NCBI GenBank assembly: GCA_004194705.1 | Contig: SADC01000293.1 | Location: forward strand, 122,402 to 186,401 | Length of the DNA: 64,000 nucleotides | Direction of reading: 5' to 3' | Source: Ditylenchus dipsaci | Lineage: Eukaryota > Nematoda > Chromadorea > Rhabditida > Anguinidae | Part shown: positions 20,490 through 32,341 of the stretch, one piece after another | Numbering within the stretch: position 1 is the stretch's first letter | Layout: every line of letters starts with the position of its first letter | The notes under the pieces: generated by a model | Database searches by the model: none | What the model saw: only the letters and a program-made list of their open reading frames with translations | Told to the model about the DNA's origin: nothing | Program-made: the position numbers and the translations under genes

Positions 20490-22699
20490 TTTTTTCATAA
20501 TTTTATTATGCAAAAAGATAAATTTATTTTTCTATTCAATTAGAAAATCATGCTCTATTTAACATCAGCCAGCAGAATTGTAAAAATGACGCTTTTAAAT
20601 TTTATGATGATTATCATCTTATTTTGTATACAATTGACGCCTCTTTTCGTTCTATTTTCGGTTATTGTAGCAGAAAGCAATTTAAAATGCACTTCTCATT
20701 GCGTAGAAGCGCTTTTTCAATCAGTTTTTTGATTTGGTTGTTGTAAGAACTGATTAAAAGTCATGTTTGCACCTATCCCGCCGAAAAAGGTGCTGTGCTT
20801 AGACAAACTTACATACTCTTTGCAATTGCGTAGATTTGTTGTATATATATAGGCAGGTGATAGTAGTAGACCAAAGTAGTAGACAACTTTTTACTAGTTC
20901 TTTGTTGCTTAATCTTTTTTATTTTTACCTTTTTCAAAAAGTGCTGTCTTTTAAGAAGCATCCTAAACACTGATAATTTTTTCTCTTGGCATTAGAATTC
21001 AGATTTCTTCAATACTTTTTATATCCTATGAAGATTCTATAAATGTAGTGTTAACAGCGAAAAAGACGTTTGGATTCGGGTCACAAGTCCTGCTAAGTCC
21101 GACCATTCTCAATTTTTTGAAGTTTTTTCGACCCTAGTAGCAATAACACGCCCCCCCCCCCTCCCCACTCTCCCAAAATTTTCTTTATGAAGCCTTACTA
21201 AAAAGTACCCTTTTTCGCCAAAATTCGCAATAGTTTGTAAATTTTTGTACTTATCATGACGAACAACTCATTCCGCGTCTAATAAGCATTCCGTTTTAAG
21301 AAATGTACTGATTTTTCTGAGTACCAAAGTTTGGGAGACCACAGCTCGGCGAATTTCCAAGAAAAAGTTGCCGAATTTAATGCTATCGTACTCAGCACGT
21401 CGTAGGCTTTCGTTTGAGCCAGAACACTCAATTTCCCCTTTTTCCGAAGAGTCGAGGTGGTATTAATAAGAGAATGAAAAAAACTTCTCTTTGAGTTTAA
21501 AAGTAATATATAAAATTATGTTTAAACAATTTAATTTATAATTTGAATTTTTGTTATATTCATGCCTTTTATATCCCGCTTTGATTTTAGGTCAGTTCAA
21601 AGAAAAGAAATGGGATATTTCCAGTGCAGGATATGCAGAATTTTGATTTGGCCTTTCTGATGTTTATTATGGAAGCAGGCCAGCTGACTAGCGCTGCATT
21701 GATTAGACCATCCCTGGTTCGCATCACTCAACAGAGGTGGTCCTGCCAACAATCTGATGTCACCTGTTCTGCATGACGAGGAAATGCAACTTAGCCCATA
21801 TTTCCGACCCAAAAGCTATACAGTTAATGATTTTCACATGCTGGTTGAAGGCTAAGAATGGAAAGGAAAACCTGGACAAACAAATCAACCGAAACGTAGA
21901 GCAGCTGGTTCAAAGAAGTGGGTTTTGGATATTACAACTCATAAAATGGCCAATTCTTTTCTGGAGCAAACAAATACTTTTCGGCTAAACTGCACAATGT
22001 GACCTTCTCGGGTCTCACTTTGAAACCAATCCTATTGGAAAAAACAGGCTTAGGAGGATATAAAACATGTTTTAGAATTGGGAAAGCACCTTTAGGAAAA
22101 AAAATTACAACCCACAGGGGGGGATTGTTGTTCTTTGGTAAAAAATTCATAATTTGAATTGGCGCCTAGCGACAAAAAAAAGATCTGGATAGGGATAGAA
22201 AGGGAATAAATGAGGGCCACTAATCACACATAGGCCATTATCAAGAATATGTTGAACGTAGTTTAGAATACTGGGGCTTATGGCGGGAGGGTGAGGGTGA
22301 AGGGTGGATCTCGGAGAAGGTAGGTCTAGGGCCGAGTACACAATGTGTGCGACGCACGAAAATGCCCAAATCATCTCAATCGTGCTTCTTTCGATCTTTT
22401 AACGTGCACAAAACACATTTTTAGAAATAGGAAGCCCTTTTTCCGAAAAAAATTCCAAACAATTTTTTTTGCCTTGGTCCCTCAAGACAAAAAATGTGAA
22501 AAATATAAAAAAAAAATTTAATTGGTGCCAAACATTTTTAAAGGGGATAAGGGCTGTATAGGGAGAGAAAGGGAAAAAACTTTCTTAGAAAAACGTGCAA
22601 AAATAAATGTTATATTTAGTTGACTGTCTTAGCATGTTTTTCAACATGGGGCTTTGCAAAAAGAGACTCTATATACATATTATGATCAAGAGTATTTCT
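20490..22699. other. No gene recognised
   Basis: AT-rich. A fragment of the CCTAGTAGC MITE lies at 21,128-21,190. Short open frames occur near 20,550, 21,770 and 22,150 but lack domain signal or splice context. Around 22,440-22,640 the sequence matches the left part of the large foldback family (CCTTGGTCCCTCAAG). Confidence 0.4.
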
Positions 22700-22835
22700 C
22701 GGAATCATGTCTAAGGTAAGTGAGTGCGCGCATCTCTAACTCTAAAGTCCCCTGCGCCACCTTGGGCACAGGGGCTTGGAGTTGAGATGCGCACACACAC
22801 ATACCTTAGACACAAATCACTCGAAAGTCAGCTAG
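22700..22835. repeat. GTGCGCGCATCTC structured repeat, copy 1
   Basis: Core order: ATGTCTAAGGTAAGTGAG, TGCGCGCATCTCTAACTC, a G/C hairpin, GAGATGCGCACACACAC, then ACCTTAGACACAAATCAC. The two halves are inverted, giving nested hairpins. Further copies lie at 27.57, 32.87, 46.84, 52.78, 58.77 and 59.39 kb. Confidence 0.8.
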
Positions 22836-23260
22836 TGTTATGCATGAAATGAAAAAAATTATTCAAACATCAAGCAGTGGTTAACAGAAACTCGTTGGTG
22901 ATCAGCAGGGGGGTATCCTCAGTCGCTCAGGTTAAACTCAGCCATAGGCGGCTGAGGCTGAAGGCTATGGTAAAAATTTGTGCCCAGCTGACGGCTGAGA
23001 AAAATTTTTAACCTCAGCCGGCTGAAGAAAATTTTTGTATCGAATTTTTGGAGTTTTTGTTGATTTTTAACTGTTTTTTAACAATTTTGGTTTCTTGTTT
23101 GCCGAAGCCTCGATATTCTGCTTCTTAAGCTCTAGAAGAATGATGCGCCGCTTCTTTATAAGAGTTCCCAAAATCGATGCTGAAAAAATTGCTAAGTGCT
23201 AAAAAAACAACACGTTGTTCAAAATTAAACACAAAAACGAATCCAAAAACTGTTTTTTAC

Positions 23261-25174
23261 CATAGTACGCAAAACCTATAAAATGACAATTTTCTGACAA
23301 TTTCTCTGGCGTTTTGAACCTATAAAATTTACTTGTAAATTTTATAGGTTTTTTATAGGTGTTTTATAGGTTTCGTTGTTCCATTGTATCTTTTATGTTT
23401 TACTTATTATTTTGCATCTAAACTCACGTTATATCCTATTGATGTTAAGCATTTATCCATTTCCGATGAGTCATATTGGCGAGCAGGATAAATTGAGAAG
23501 GTTCGTGTTCCGAAGGAGCAAGGCTATGCTGTTCTTTGGCATGGAAAACAAGCTAACGTGATCCGCTACTTCCCGACTCAGGCTCTTAGCTTCGCCTTCA
23601 AGGAACCTACAAGGATCTTTTTAGTGAAATAGTGATTTTTATCGGTTTCTTTTTGCCTGGACAAATATTAAGCTTTGTTGCCTCAGGTATAACCAAAAGA
23701 TGGACTTCTGGAAATTCTTTGCTGGGAATTCGGCATGTATCCGGTCTTTATTGTGGATTTTTCGTCTCTGTGCAGGGCATCATCATCTATCGTGCTTATA
23801 CTTTGGGATGTTCGACACCGCTAAGTGCTTGATCCCGCTAGACGGGCAGAAAATGAACTTCTACACTGCTTGGGCTTTTTCGCAGGTGCGTCTTTCGAAA
23901 GTTCTTCAGCTTTGTTTTATTTTTTGGTGTTCATAGGTCGTTACCGTTGGTTCTGGAATCGCACCCTTATCGTGGAATAATGTTCCTAGTCGATGATGAT
24001 GCAGTCCGGCCGCAAATATGTCCTACAAGAATACTTTGGATTGAGCTCTAAAGATTGCCAAGAATGATGGTGTGTCTGATATGTTCAAGAGATCACTGTC
24101 GAACGTCTCCGTGGTACCCGTGGTGCTCTAGTCATAGCCGTCTATGAAGAAAACCATAAATATCTCTAATCGAATGGTTGTTCATGTACACTCGCATGTA
24201 TGCTGTTGAATTAATAAATGTATTGCCTAAAAATATATGTTATTGGTTGCCATTCTACGCTCTTTATACAGTCGTAGGCTTGAAGGCCAAGTTCTAGCCT
24301 AGCCTCGGATAAAAGACCTGCATAAAAGACCGAAATTTGGCCTTTAAGCCTACCTCTCTTTATAGCTGGGTTTCAAAGCATTAGATTATATTTGGCATAA
24401 TTCAGATTATATTAAGCATTAGATTATATAAAAATTATATTTGGGTTCGTGTTGATTAAAAGGCATGTTTTGGCCTACTCTCTGAGCTTTTCACGCTGTA
24501 GTTGTTATTTTTGTTAAGAAAGATTTTTCGACCAGAATTAGAGAGTCTTGAAGAATGACTTGCTATTCGCTATACATTTCGGGTTAGCTACAGCAATTCG
24601 CTACACTTGAGATTTGCTAGAGCGATTCGCTATACTTTCTTTTAAAGATATTTTTAAACCGTTAGGTATTCAACTTTTTTTCGACAAAAAGACTCCTAGA
24701 ATGCATTTTAGCCAAGAGTCATGCTGAGATTCATATAGAATGTAAGTCTGTGCGTTCATCTTCAGCACACACATACCTGCGACATTGTGGTATAAATAAC
24801 ACATATTTGAGCCTGTTCTAACGGGCGCTGGCCTGACCTGTACCCTAGCAAACCTGATTATGTTAAGAAAAATATATATGAAAGATTTCATCGTTTAGTT
24901 CATCGTCTAGTGAAGATTTGTCGGTAAAGTTTCTACGACTTGTGACATCAAAACAATGCACTGTCATCATTGTCAGTCGATAAAAAGGGTTAAGAGACGA
25001 GAAAAATGAAGTAAAACATTGAAGATATAATGCAGCAACGAAGCTTACAAAAACCTATAAAACACCTATAAAAACCTATAATAAAACCTATAAAATTTAC
25101 AGGTAAATTTTATAGGTTCAAAACGCCAGAAAAATTGTCAGAAAATTGTCATTTTATAGGTTTTGCGTACTATG
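23261..25174. mobile_element. hAT-type element carrying an ADP/ATP carrier copy, TSD TTTTTTAC
   Basis: Inverted ends CATAGTACGCAAAACC and GGTTTTGCGTACTATG are flanked by identical 8-bp TTTTTTAC (23,253-23,260 and 25,175-25,182). The inverted match continues inward through AAAATGACAATTTTCTGAC and GCGTTTTGAACCTATAAA into arrays of CCTATAAAACA units (about 23,340-23,371 and 25,045-25,100). Between the arrays lies a decayed ADP/ATP carrier gene with at least one intron. There is no transposase. The tips resemble those of the hAT element at 2,860 (CATGGTGGGCAAAACC). Confidence 0.88.
23498..24169 (+). pseudogene. ANT: ADP/ATP translocase (mitochondrial carrier), internally deleted
   Basis: Plus-strand blocks match the mitochondrial ADP/ATP carrier, which exchanges ADP and ATP across the inner membrane. 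In order they are [43 protein letters not shown], then SGLYCGFFVSVQGIIIYRA, YFGMFDTAK and, after a 50-bp intron, QVVTVGSGI. The nucleotide-carrier signature follows as SRMMMQSGRK (family RRRMMMQSGRK), then RGTRGALVIAVYEENHKYL and stop. The stretch normally between FAGN and SGLYRG, holding the second carrier repeat's PX[DE]XX[KR] helix, is missing. Several frame changes occur. The N-terminal third is absent. The intron shows that the copy was made from DNA, not mRNA. Confidence 0.85.
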
Positions 25175-25182
25175 TTTTTTAC

Positions 25183-27564
25183 TAAAATTTCTTTCCTCGT
25201 AAGGCAAATTTACATTCAAATTGAATTTGATTTGAGCCTTTACTAAAATATATCGCAAATTGTTTAGGAAGATTATAACGAGCGGCACTATCGCAGTCAG
25301 GGCTATCAGGATAGGACGTTATATCGAGCGTCGCTATATCGATCCTCGACTGTAATCAACACGGGAAAGGCCATACGTCCTAAAGGTACATTCTTGTGCA
25401 GAATTTCACGCTGAATACAATGGTGAAAAAAAAAGTTGACAAAAAGTCACTATATGGTGTTCGCTGCTCTTGTGAACCGACCAAGTCACGCTTTTTATCT
25501 ATGCAACTTTAAAGAGGTAGACCATGAAAATTTTATAACAAATGAAACTAGTTTCATGTGCCAAAAAGCGCAGATTACGAGCTTTCTAATGACAAGTCGT
25601 TGAGGTATTTACGACAATCGAATGAACAAGTTTTACCTTGAAGAAATAATTGTTTTTATTTTCTAAAACGTTCTTCATACAAAAATATGCACAAAAAAGC
25701 CTGAAAATAACGTTTTTCAGTGAATGGTAGATACTATTCGACAGAGCAGAAAAAACTGCACCAGATAGTACTTTAAAACAAAACAAGGCTTTTGAAGTGT
25801 TAAGCAAAACCGTCGAAAGTAAATTCTAAAAATCATCTTTGCCTGAAACTTTGATTTCGCTAAACAAAATCTCAACTTCTGACACCGGATTCGTGCTCAG
25901 CATGGCAGATTCACTCTAGAAACTCCTCTTTGATTTGCCCACTCAGTATCGAATTTCAAATTCCGCTCAAGACAAAAACATTTAAAATATGAAAAAAATT
26001 CGAAAAATTCGAATTTTTCTGTCAATTTTTTTAAGGTCATCGTGCTCAGCGTCAAATTCTGCTCAAGAATGTATTTTAAGGAGGTACGGCCTTACCCGTG
26101 TTGAAAAAAATTCTTTTTTGATATTTTTCACATTTTTGCCTTGGAAACCAAGGCAAAAAAATTTTTTGGATATTTTTTTTTCAGGAAATGTGCTTTCCCC
26201 AATCCTAAAAACATCTTTTCTGCACGTCAAATGTCTAAAAAGCACGATTGAGATGGTTTCGGGCATTTCCGGGCGTCGCACACATTCTGTACTCTAGCCG
26301 GATCTAGCCTGATTTCAGGCTGATTTTTGTGTTCAAGCCCAATTTTCTGTCATTTTGTGTGAACTTATGCCAATTATCTTTCAGGAACCCTAAAATTGAA
26401 CATCTAAGCTCTTTTGTAAGGTAGAACTAAAAAAATTCAGTCCGTCTTAGTTGGAAATGGTGGATTTTAGCCTAGATTTTCGGCTGATCTTCTTCATCCC
26501 CAACTTTCTCTGCCAGTTTTTGCGAAAGTATGTCAGATATCGCCCCGGAAATCTGAAAATTTATTTACAACTAATAGGTACTGACATGATGAAAGTGCCT
26601 TGTTTATTTTATATAGAGAACCAGGATTTTGATATGAACCAAATACAGCGGTCACATATTTTTTCTAATAATGGCACACAAAATCGGGTATGCTATATTC
26701 GACACTGATGGCCAAATTTAGGATGAATACTTTAACCGGTTAATGCGCACATGTCCCAAAAGGCATATGAAATGCCTTACTCCCTTGTCGTTTTTTTTTC
26801 AAAAATTTGGCCAAAAATGGGTTAAGAAAGTTGTCAAAGTCCACCTAGCTGATATAGCAGCTAAAGTATCTGAGAAAACAAATATTAATATATAACTTTT
26901 TGCATTTTTATTTCTACTGCGAATGTTATTTTATCTCTGCTTATTTTTTAAGGAAAAGATTTTTGGGCGAACCGTATTGCAGGTTTAATAAATCTAACTA
27001 ACCAGACAACCTTCAAAAGTGTTATTTTTCAAACACCTCATTGAAAGATTTTTGCATATTCTTATAGAGTGCCCGAAGTTATATTAATGAACTGCTGCAC
27101 CTTTTTCAAGATTACGTAAAAAATATGGAAACAGGGTCACACGAAGTCACCGAAAAACCATGATACGGGTATCATGGTTTTAGCTTAGTTTTAAATTTGT
27201 CTTAGCCTAGGTTTTAGCCTAGTTTGCCCCTAGGTGGGGCGGCCTACAAGAATGTGAAAAAGATCTCTCAGTGAGGTCTTTGATAAATAATAGTTCTGAA
27301 GGTTCCCTGGTAAAATTACAAAAATTTTGACGCTACTGTCATATACCCCCCCCCCAATCTTTTTTGGGAGTGTCAAAAAAAACTTTTTTCATGCAATAAT
27401 TTTGCCATAAAGGACCAGAAAAGCAATTTAAATGGAATTGCGGGCTGTATTGGAAGGGAAAGGGAAAAAATACAGGGGCCACTTTTTTTAGCTGCTTTAC
27501 CAGGTTTTTCAACTCGGCCATGGCAAAAATAGACTCTATATGCATTTTATGATCAAGTGTACTT
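25183..27564. other. No gene recognised; dispersed repeat fragments
   Basis: GTGCAGAATTTCACGCTGAA at 25,394 and TTCGTGCTCAGCATGGC near 25,890 recur at 54,280 and 54,645, so this is a related element copy. A decayed TATATCGAG MITE lies at 25,270-25,355. The segment at 26,130-26,230 (CCTTGGAAACCAAGGCAAAA) belongs to the large foldback family. Open frames at 25,989 and 26,451 lack any recognised domain. Confidence 0.4.
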
Positions 27565-27735
27565 CTCGGGACCATGTCTAGGTAAGTGCGTGCGCGCATC
27601 TCTAACTCTCAAGCCCCCTGCGCCCCTTCGGCGGCTTGGGGGCTTGAGAGTTAAGATGCGCACAGCCACATACCTTAGACACAAATCACTCGAAAGTGAC
27701 TCTGGATGCATGAAAAAGCATGCATACCAGAGTTA
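27565..27735. repeat. GTGCGCGCATCTC structured repeat, copy 2
   Basis: Same order as copy 1, with the GCGCCCCTTCGGCGGC hairpin loop, then GTGACTCTGGATGCATG, AAGCATGCATACCAGAG and a conserved tail GTTCAACATCCTTGC. Confidence 0.8.
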
Positions 27736-28394
27736 TTTATTCAGTAGGTCCAAGTGTTCAAACTATGTTCAACATCCTTGCTTTTTCACCGAAGAGCATT
27801 TCCCCCGGGCCAGAGACCCAGCATCCAAAAATTTAGACTAGCACTCAAAAGTGCTAGGCCCAGGTGCAAACGCTCGGGAGCCACCCCGCTTATCGGCTTG
27901 GTCGATGAAAAGTACTTATACTTATGCCTGCACCTCAAGTTCCTGGGTTGAAAGTACCCTTAGACGCTTAGAGAATCAATACTCTAAGGATCCCAACCAT
28001 CTAGAAAAGTGGGTCGGTTTGGGGGGGGGGTTTATATTACAGTAGCGCAAAAAATTTGTTAATTTTTTCTAAATCATTTTTCATAAAAAATTAGAAGAAA
28101 CTAATGTAAAGCTTAGAAATTATTATTAAAAACTTTTTTTTTTTGAAAATATGATCGATTAATTTTTTTGCAGTTCAAAAACTAGAAGAGCGAAATTTCT
28201 GGATCCAGGGCATTTGGATAATGGCCCCTGGACTTATCTCTCTTTTCCTTATAGTGCTGATATTGTTGTGCTTATTTGCTTGCGGCGAAGTCAACAACTA
28301 TCACTGTCTTCTTCAAACAGCATTAGTCAAGAAAAATTATTGTCTGGAACTTAGTGAACTCATTTTTATCTATGAATTTTTTGACTTTAGTATA

Positions 28395-28635
28395 GATTTG
28401 CCACCCCCCTCGCCTCAAACTTATGCCTTTCAAAACTTAAGTGAAGAGCACCCGAATGTATGTCTCAGACCCCGGAAAATGTGTGTAAAACTATTTTTAG
28501 TCACAAACTTCCGTACGCTGACTTACCCTCGCGCCTAAGGGCTAAGACTAAACTTGTTGTTCCAAAGGGTAGTTACAGCAATTTTATAAGGTCAGATTTT
28601 TGGGGAAGGGGGTATTCTATACAAGCGCTAATTTT
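28395..28635. mobile_element. MITE, CCTAGTAGC family, diverged copy
   Basis: Contains CCCCGGAAAATGTGTG, ACAAACTTCCGTACGCTG, AAGGGCTAAGACTAAAC and GGGGAAGGGGGTATTC in the family order. The tips are eroded. Confidence 0.65.
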
Positions 28636-30489
28636 TTTTATTCCACATAGCCATATTGTGCATTCCAGTTAATTTAGATCTGATGTGTTAGTTTTTTTAC
28701 AGAAAATTGTCCATTATGAAGTGTCTATGTATACATTAACACACAAATTTATTGCTTGAAATTTTTGCTGAAAATTTCAAAAAATGTATCACACTTTTTT
28801 TCAAATTAAATTTTTGGCAATTTTTGAAAAATTTAACTTTTTTAATCGAAAAAATGAATTTAAAAACTATTTTTCTCTTTGGTAAATGTATCAAAACACA
28901 CACAAAAACATATTCTACAAATTTAATTAGTATTATTTGGGTTAAACATTGATCTCTTGTATTTTCTTGCATTTGTTATACTGAAAAACTTTTGAAAAAT
29001 TATTCTTTTCATTTTTGAGTTTTTTCTAGTGGATTGTTATGCACTTTCAAAGCCATTTATGTTTGTCACGTTTGCTGTTTACTATGTGCTTATTGTTTTG
29101 GATACAAAAGATGTGATACAAAAAAGTTTTGGAAAACAATATATCGTTTGTATGCTCGCAACATCATTATTTTGCATTATTTGTAGTTTATGGAATAAAA
29201 CAATTTTTAAAAGAATATTCTAAAATTTATATAAAGATAAAATAATGAATTATAGAACGACAGAATTTTTTATCGTATAAAATGTAGGTGTGAAGTAGGG
29301 TTGTACAATTATCCGGAATTTCGGAAAATTTTCCGGAGAGAAAAAAATAGAATTCTCAGGAGAATTCTCCGGAATTTTCAGTTCTTTCTTATAAAATCTA
29401 AATTACTCTAAGGAATTCTCCGATTTTTATTTTCCGAGAATTGCACAACCCTATTTTAAAGTAAAAAAGAGGTGTATAGTAGCGAGCATAAAAACATTAC
29501 CACATTCCGTGGAGTTCATCCGGCTAAAGCTGGTACACCATTTTACATTTCGCTGTGATTTTAAGTGTTACGGTTAATCTAGTAAAATATCTTGGTAAGG
29601 AATTTCATTTTACTAAAAATGTCGTTTGCGTCAAAGAACACATAAAAAGATTGGATTGATTTTTGAAAAGAACAGTTAATAACGAAAAAACAGTTTGATT
29701 AGATAAACGAAAAACTGTTAAGGATATTCAAATAATGAAGCAGAAGACAAGGCAGGCTACTCCAGACACGCCTATACAGGCGTAAAATAGTCGTATTTTC
29801 ACGCCTATAAAGGCGTCGTTTAGGGCGTAAATAGGCGTACGCTTCTTTGAAAATAGAGCTTAACTTAGACTTTTACGCCTATTTGACGGATGATCTTTTT
29901 TCTGCCTTGTTTTATACGAATTATACGAAATATATAGCTCGTTTCGAGCTGTTAAAATATTAACTATAGAAACCTCAAAAATTCCGAAAGATTACAAAAT
30001 TTGAATCTGGCGCACAGAGTAGGAGTTAAATATGCGTAACGCCTAAGTTCACGGAGTGTCAGGTGCAAAATCCGAAAAATCGAACATTCAAACGGTCCTT
30101 TTCGTGTCAAGACAAATTGATTTTTTTATTTCAGTCCCTTCGTACTCTAAGTTTTCTACTAAGTACACTAATGTTCAGCAGCCATGTTTAGTGCCATTCG
30201 AAAGCTGAGTTGAAACTGCACATTTTTGTTGTTTTACTTTGTTGTTTAGCCTCTTTTATTTTTCCAAAATATATTAATTCCTGTCTAAATTACCACTTTT
30301 AGATATAACCTGGCGCATTTCGAATTGTCATAACTTCCTTATTCTTGGTTTAAAAGTTATGGGTCTGGTCATTCGATAGCTATTTTCCAGAGCTATTTAT
30401 TGGTTTGAAAAGCTTATCATTATCTAGCCTTTAGGATGTGGGGCTAGCCTTTAAATGAAATCTAGCATGAACTATTTTTAGATATACTA
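28636..30489. other. No gene recognised; small palindrome at 29,298-29,457
   Basis: A MITE-like palindrome has tips TAGGGTTGTACAATT and GAATTGCACAACCCTA. GCCTATAAAGGCGT-type units cluster at 29,770-29,890. The rest is AT-rich without coding signal. Confidence 0.45.
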
Positions 30490-30714
30490 ATGGATTTTTC
30501 TTCAAGTGATGAAATTTTGGAACCAAAAACTAGCGGAAGCAGGCGAAAGAAAAAAGCTTTCAAAAACTACAAGAAAAGTTGCCCTCGGCAGGCCAGAGAG
30601 ACCAACAGACCACAACCTCGCCTAAAAGGCACCTACCCTCAAAGACGAGTTGACCACACTCAAACAGCAACAAGCAACAGCAATCAATTCAATTCAAACG
30701 AGAATTATTTTTAA
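30490..30714 (+). CDS. Short basic ORF, unrecognised
   Basis: A 74-residue frame begins MDFSSSDEILEPKTSGSRR, then runs through a Lys/Arg-rich middle (KKKAFKNYKKS) to a Gln/Asn/Thr-rich tail and stops in AT-rich DNA. Composition is more protein-like than that of its neighbours, and it lies just downstream of an AT-rich leader. No domain, intron or homology is recognised, so it may be chance. Confidence 0.2.
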   Translation: MDFSSSDEILEPKTSGSRRKKKAFKNYKKSCPRQARETNRPQPRLKGTYPQRRVDHTQTATSNSNQFNSNENYF

Positions 30715-30796
30715 AATAAATTTTAGTTGAGTACCTTGCGTGGAATAAGTAATCAAAAACACTTTCTCCTTTTAATAGCATCGGTGGCCTAGTGGC

Positions 30797-32318
30797 AAAA
30801 AGTATTTTCGGAGTAAAAAAAGTGTCCCGCGCGCATTTGAATTTGCCAAATTCCCATTGTCATCAACAAGTATGTTCCTTTAAAGGGGCATGGTCACTTG
30901 TTACAAATTTTGTTCCCGCCAATTCAAAAATTTTTTTCTAATCATTGAACTTCTGTACGGATTTTTCAAGGCTAAATTCATTTGCGCCCTCAAAATGCTC
31001 ATTTACGCCCTCAAATTTATTATTTACGCCCTCAAATCGATCAAATTGGGTGGGAATTCCCTATTTTAGATGGTAATATTTTCAGAACTCGAATGTCTGA
31101 CTGTGTTTAGACTTTCCAAACCGGTATCTTCAGTTCCCTGAGCCATTCTGTAGGAGAACGCATGAGGAGCTCACTCGAGCGACCCTGGGACGGAAAAAAT
31201 TTGCACTATATCGAGGTTCGCACTAAATCGGGGTTCCACTTTCGAGACTTTCAAAGACTTTTGACCAAGTCCATCGAACTCGAGGTCGCACTAAATCGGG
31301 GTTCGCACTAAATCGGGGTTTGACTGTACCAGAGAGAGAGGTAAGTTTTCTCAGGCGGAGGTGCACTGGGTGATGGTACCTAGGTGAAGTACCTATGTGG
31401 GCACCAAGTGGTGTCCACTTGGATCAAATTTTTTTTCAACGTTTTTCATGTTCCGAAATCTGTTTTCTGGATTGATTCGGGCATGCTGAAGATGGTTTGA
31501 CGGTGATAAAATGCCGTGTTCTCAAGTATTTTTTTGAGTGTTGTGAAATAATTGATTTTGGTGAAATCAATTATTCACCAAAACTCAAATATACTCGAGA
31601 ACACGGGATTTTACCACTGTCAAAACCATCTTCAGCATGCCCGAATCAATCCAGAAAACAGGTTTTGGAACATGAAAAATGTAAAAATTTTTATGATATA
31701 AGTGGACGATCGGCTGGATTCGCTGGTTGAGACTAAAAAATTTGAATTCCCGCAAAATTTTGGCTAAAATAAGCATTTTGGTCGATTTGAGGGCGTTAAA
31801 AAGAAATTGGAGGCGTAAATGAGTAATTTGAGGGCGTAAATAACAATTTTTGATCGATTTCTAAATTTGAGGCGTAAATGAGCATTTTGAGGCGTAAATG
31901 AGCATTTTGAGGGCGTAAATGAGCATTTAAGGGCGCAAACCCACTTATAGCCATTTTTTAACTTGGTTTCTAGTAAAACTATACCTGAAACTGAATTAGG
32001 CCTTGTTTTGTTAGAAACCTAGTTAAAAAATACGTACAAAAGTTCAATGATTGAAAAAAATACGAATTCCCGGGACAAATTCGAAAACAGGTGACCATGC
32101 CTTTTTAAAGGGGCATGCCTACGCTAATAAGAGGTGGCGCCGGGAATTCAAAATCTTTTCTTAATTATGGAGGATTAGGAAAAACTTTTGAATTCCCGGC
32201 ACCACCTCTTACCATTGTGGACATGCCCCTTTAAAGGACCATACTTGTTGATGACAATTGGAATTTGGCAAATTCATGTGCGCGCGGGACACTTTCTTTT
32301 ACTCTAAAAATACTTTTT
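30797..32318. mobile_element. Foldback element AAAAAGTATTTTCGGAGTAA, with nested insertions
   Basis: The left arm reads GTATTTTCGGAGTAAAA, GTGTCCCGCGCGCATTTG and AACAAGTATGTTCCTTTAA. The right arm has these inverted (TTAAAGGACCATACTTGTT, GCGCGCGGGACAC, TTTTACTCTAAAAATAC). Inside is a CCGCCAATTCAAAA-family MITE, which is itself split by the element at 30,969-31,952. A smaller palindrome lies at 32,115-32,225 (AAGAGGTGGCGCCGGGAATTC and inverse). Confidence 0.8.
30969..31952. mobile_element. Array-ended element, ATTTACGCCCTCAAA units, imperfect 8-bp TSD
   Basis: The ends GGCTAAATTCATTTGCGCCC and GGGCGCAAACCCACTTATAG are inverted, followed inward by tandem ATTTACGCCCTCAAA units (three on the left, about eight on the right, opposite orientation). 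Flanks are ATTTTTCA and ATTTTTTA, a 7-of-8 match. The surrounding MITE is continuous once this segment is removed. The centre is a long hairpin (31,438-31,683; GATTGATTCGGGCATGCTGA and inverse) and a GCACTAAATCGGGGTT repeat at 31,210-31,330. Confidence 0.75.
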
Positions 32319-32341
32319 CAATTATGTATTGTTTGGTGGGT

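Noticed and set aside
28221..28538. 105-residue frame with a hydrophobic N-terminus
   Set aside because: The start resembles a signal peptide, but the second half is MITE sequence (28,395-28,635) and there is no further support.
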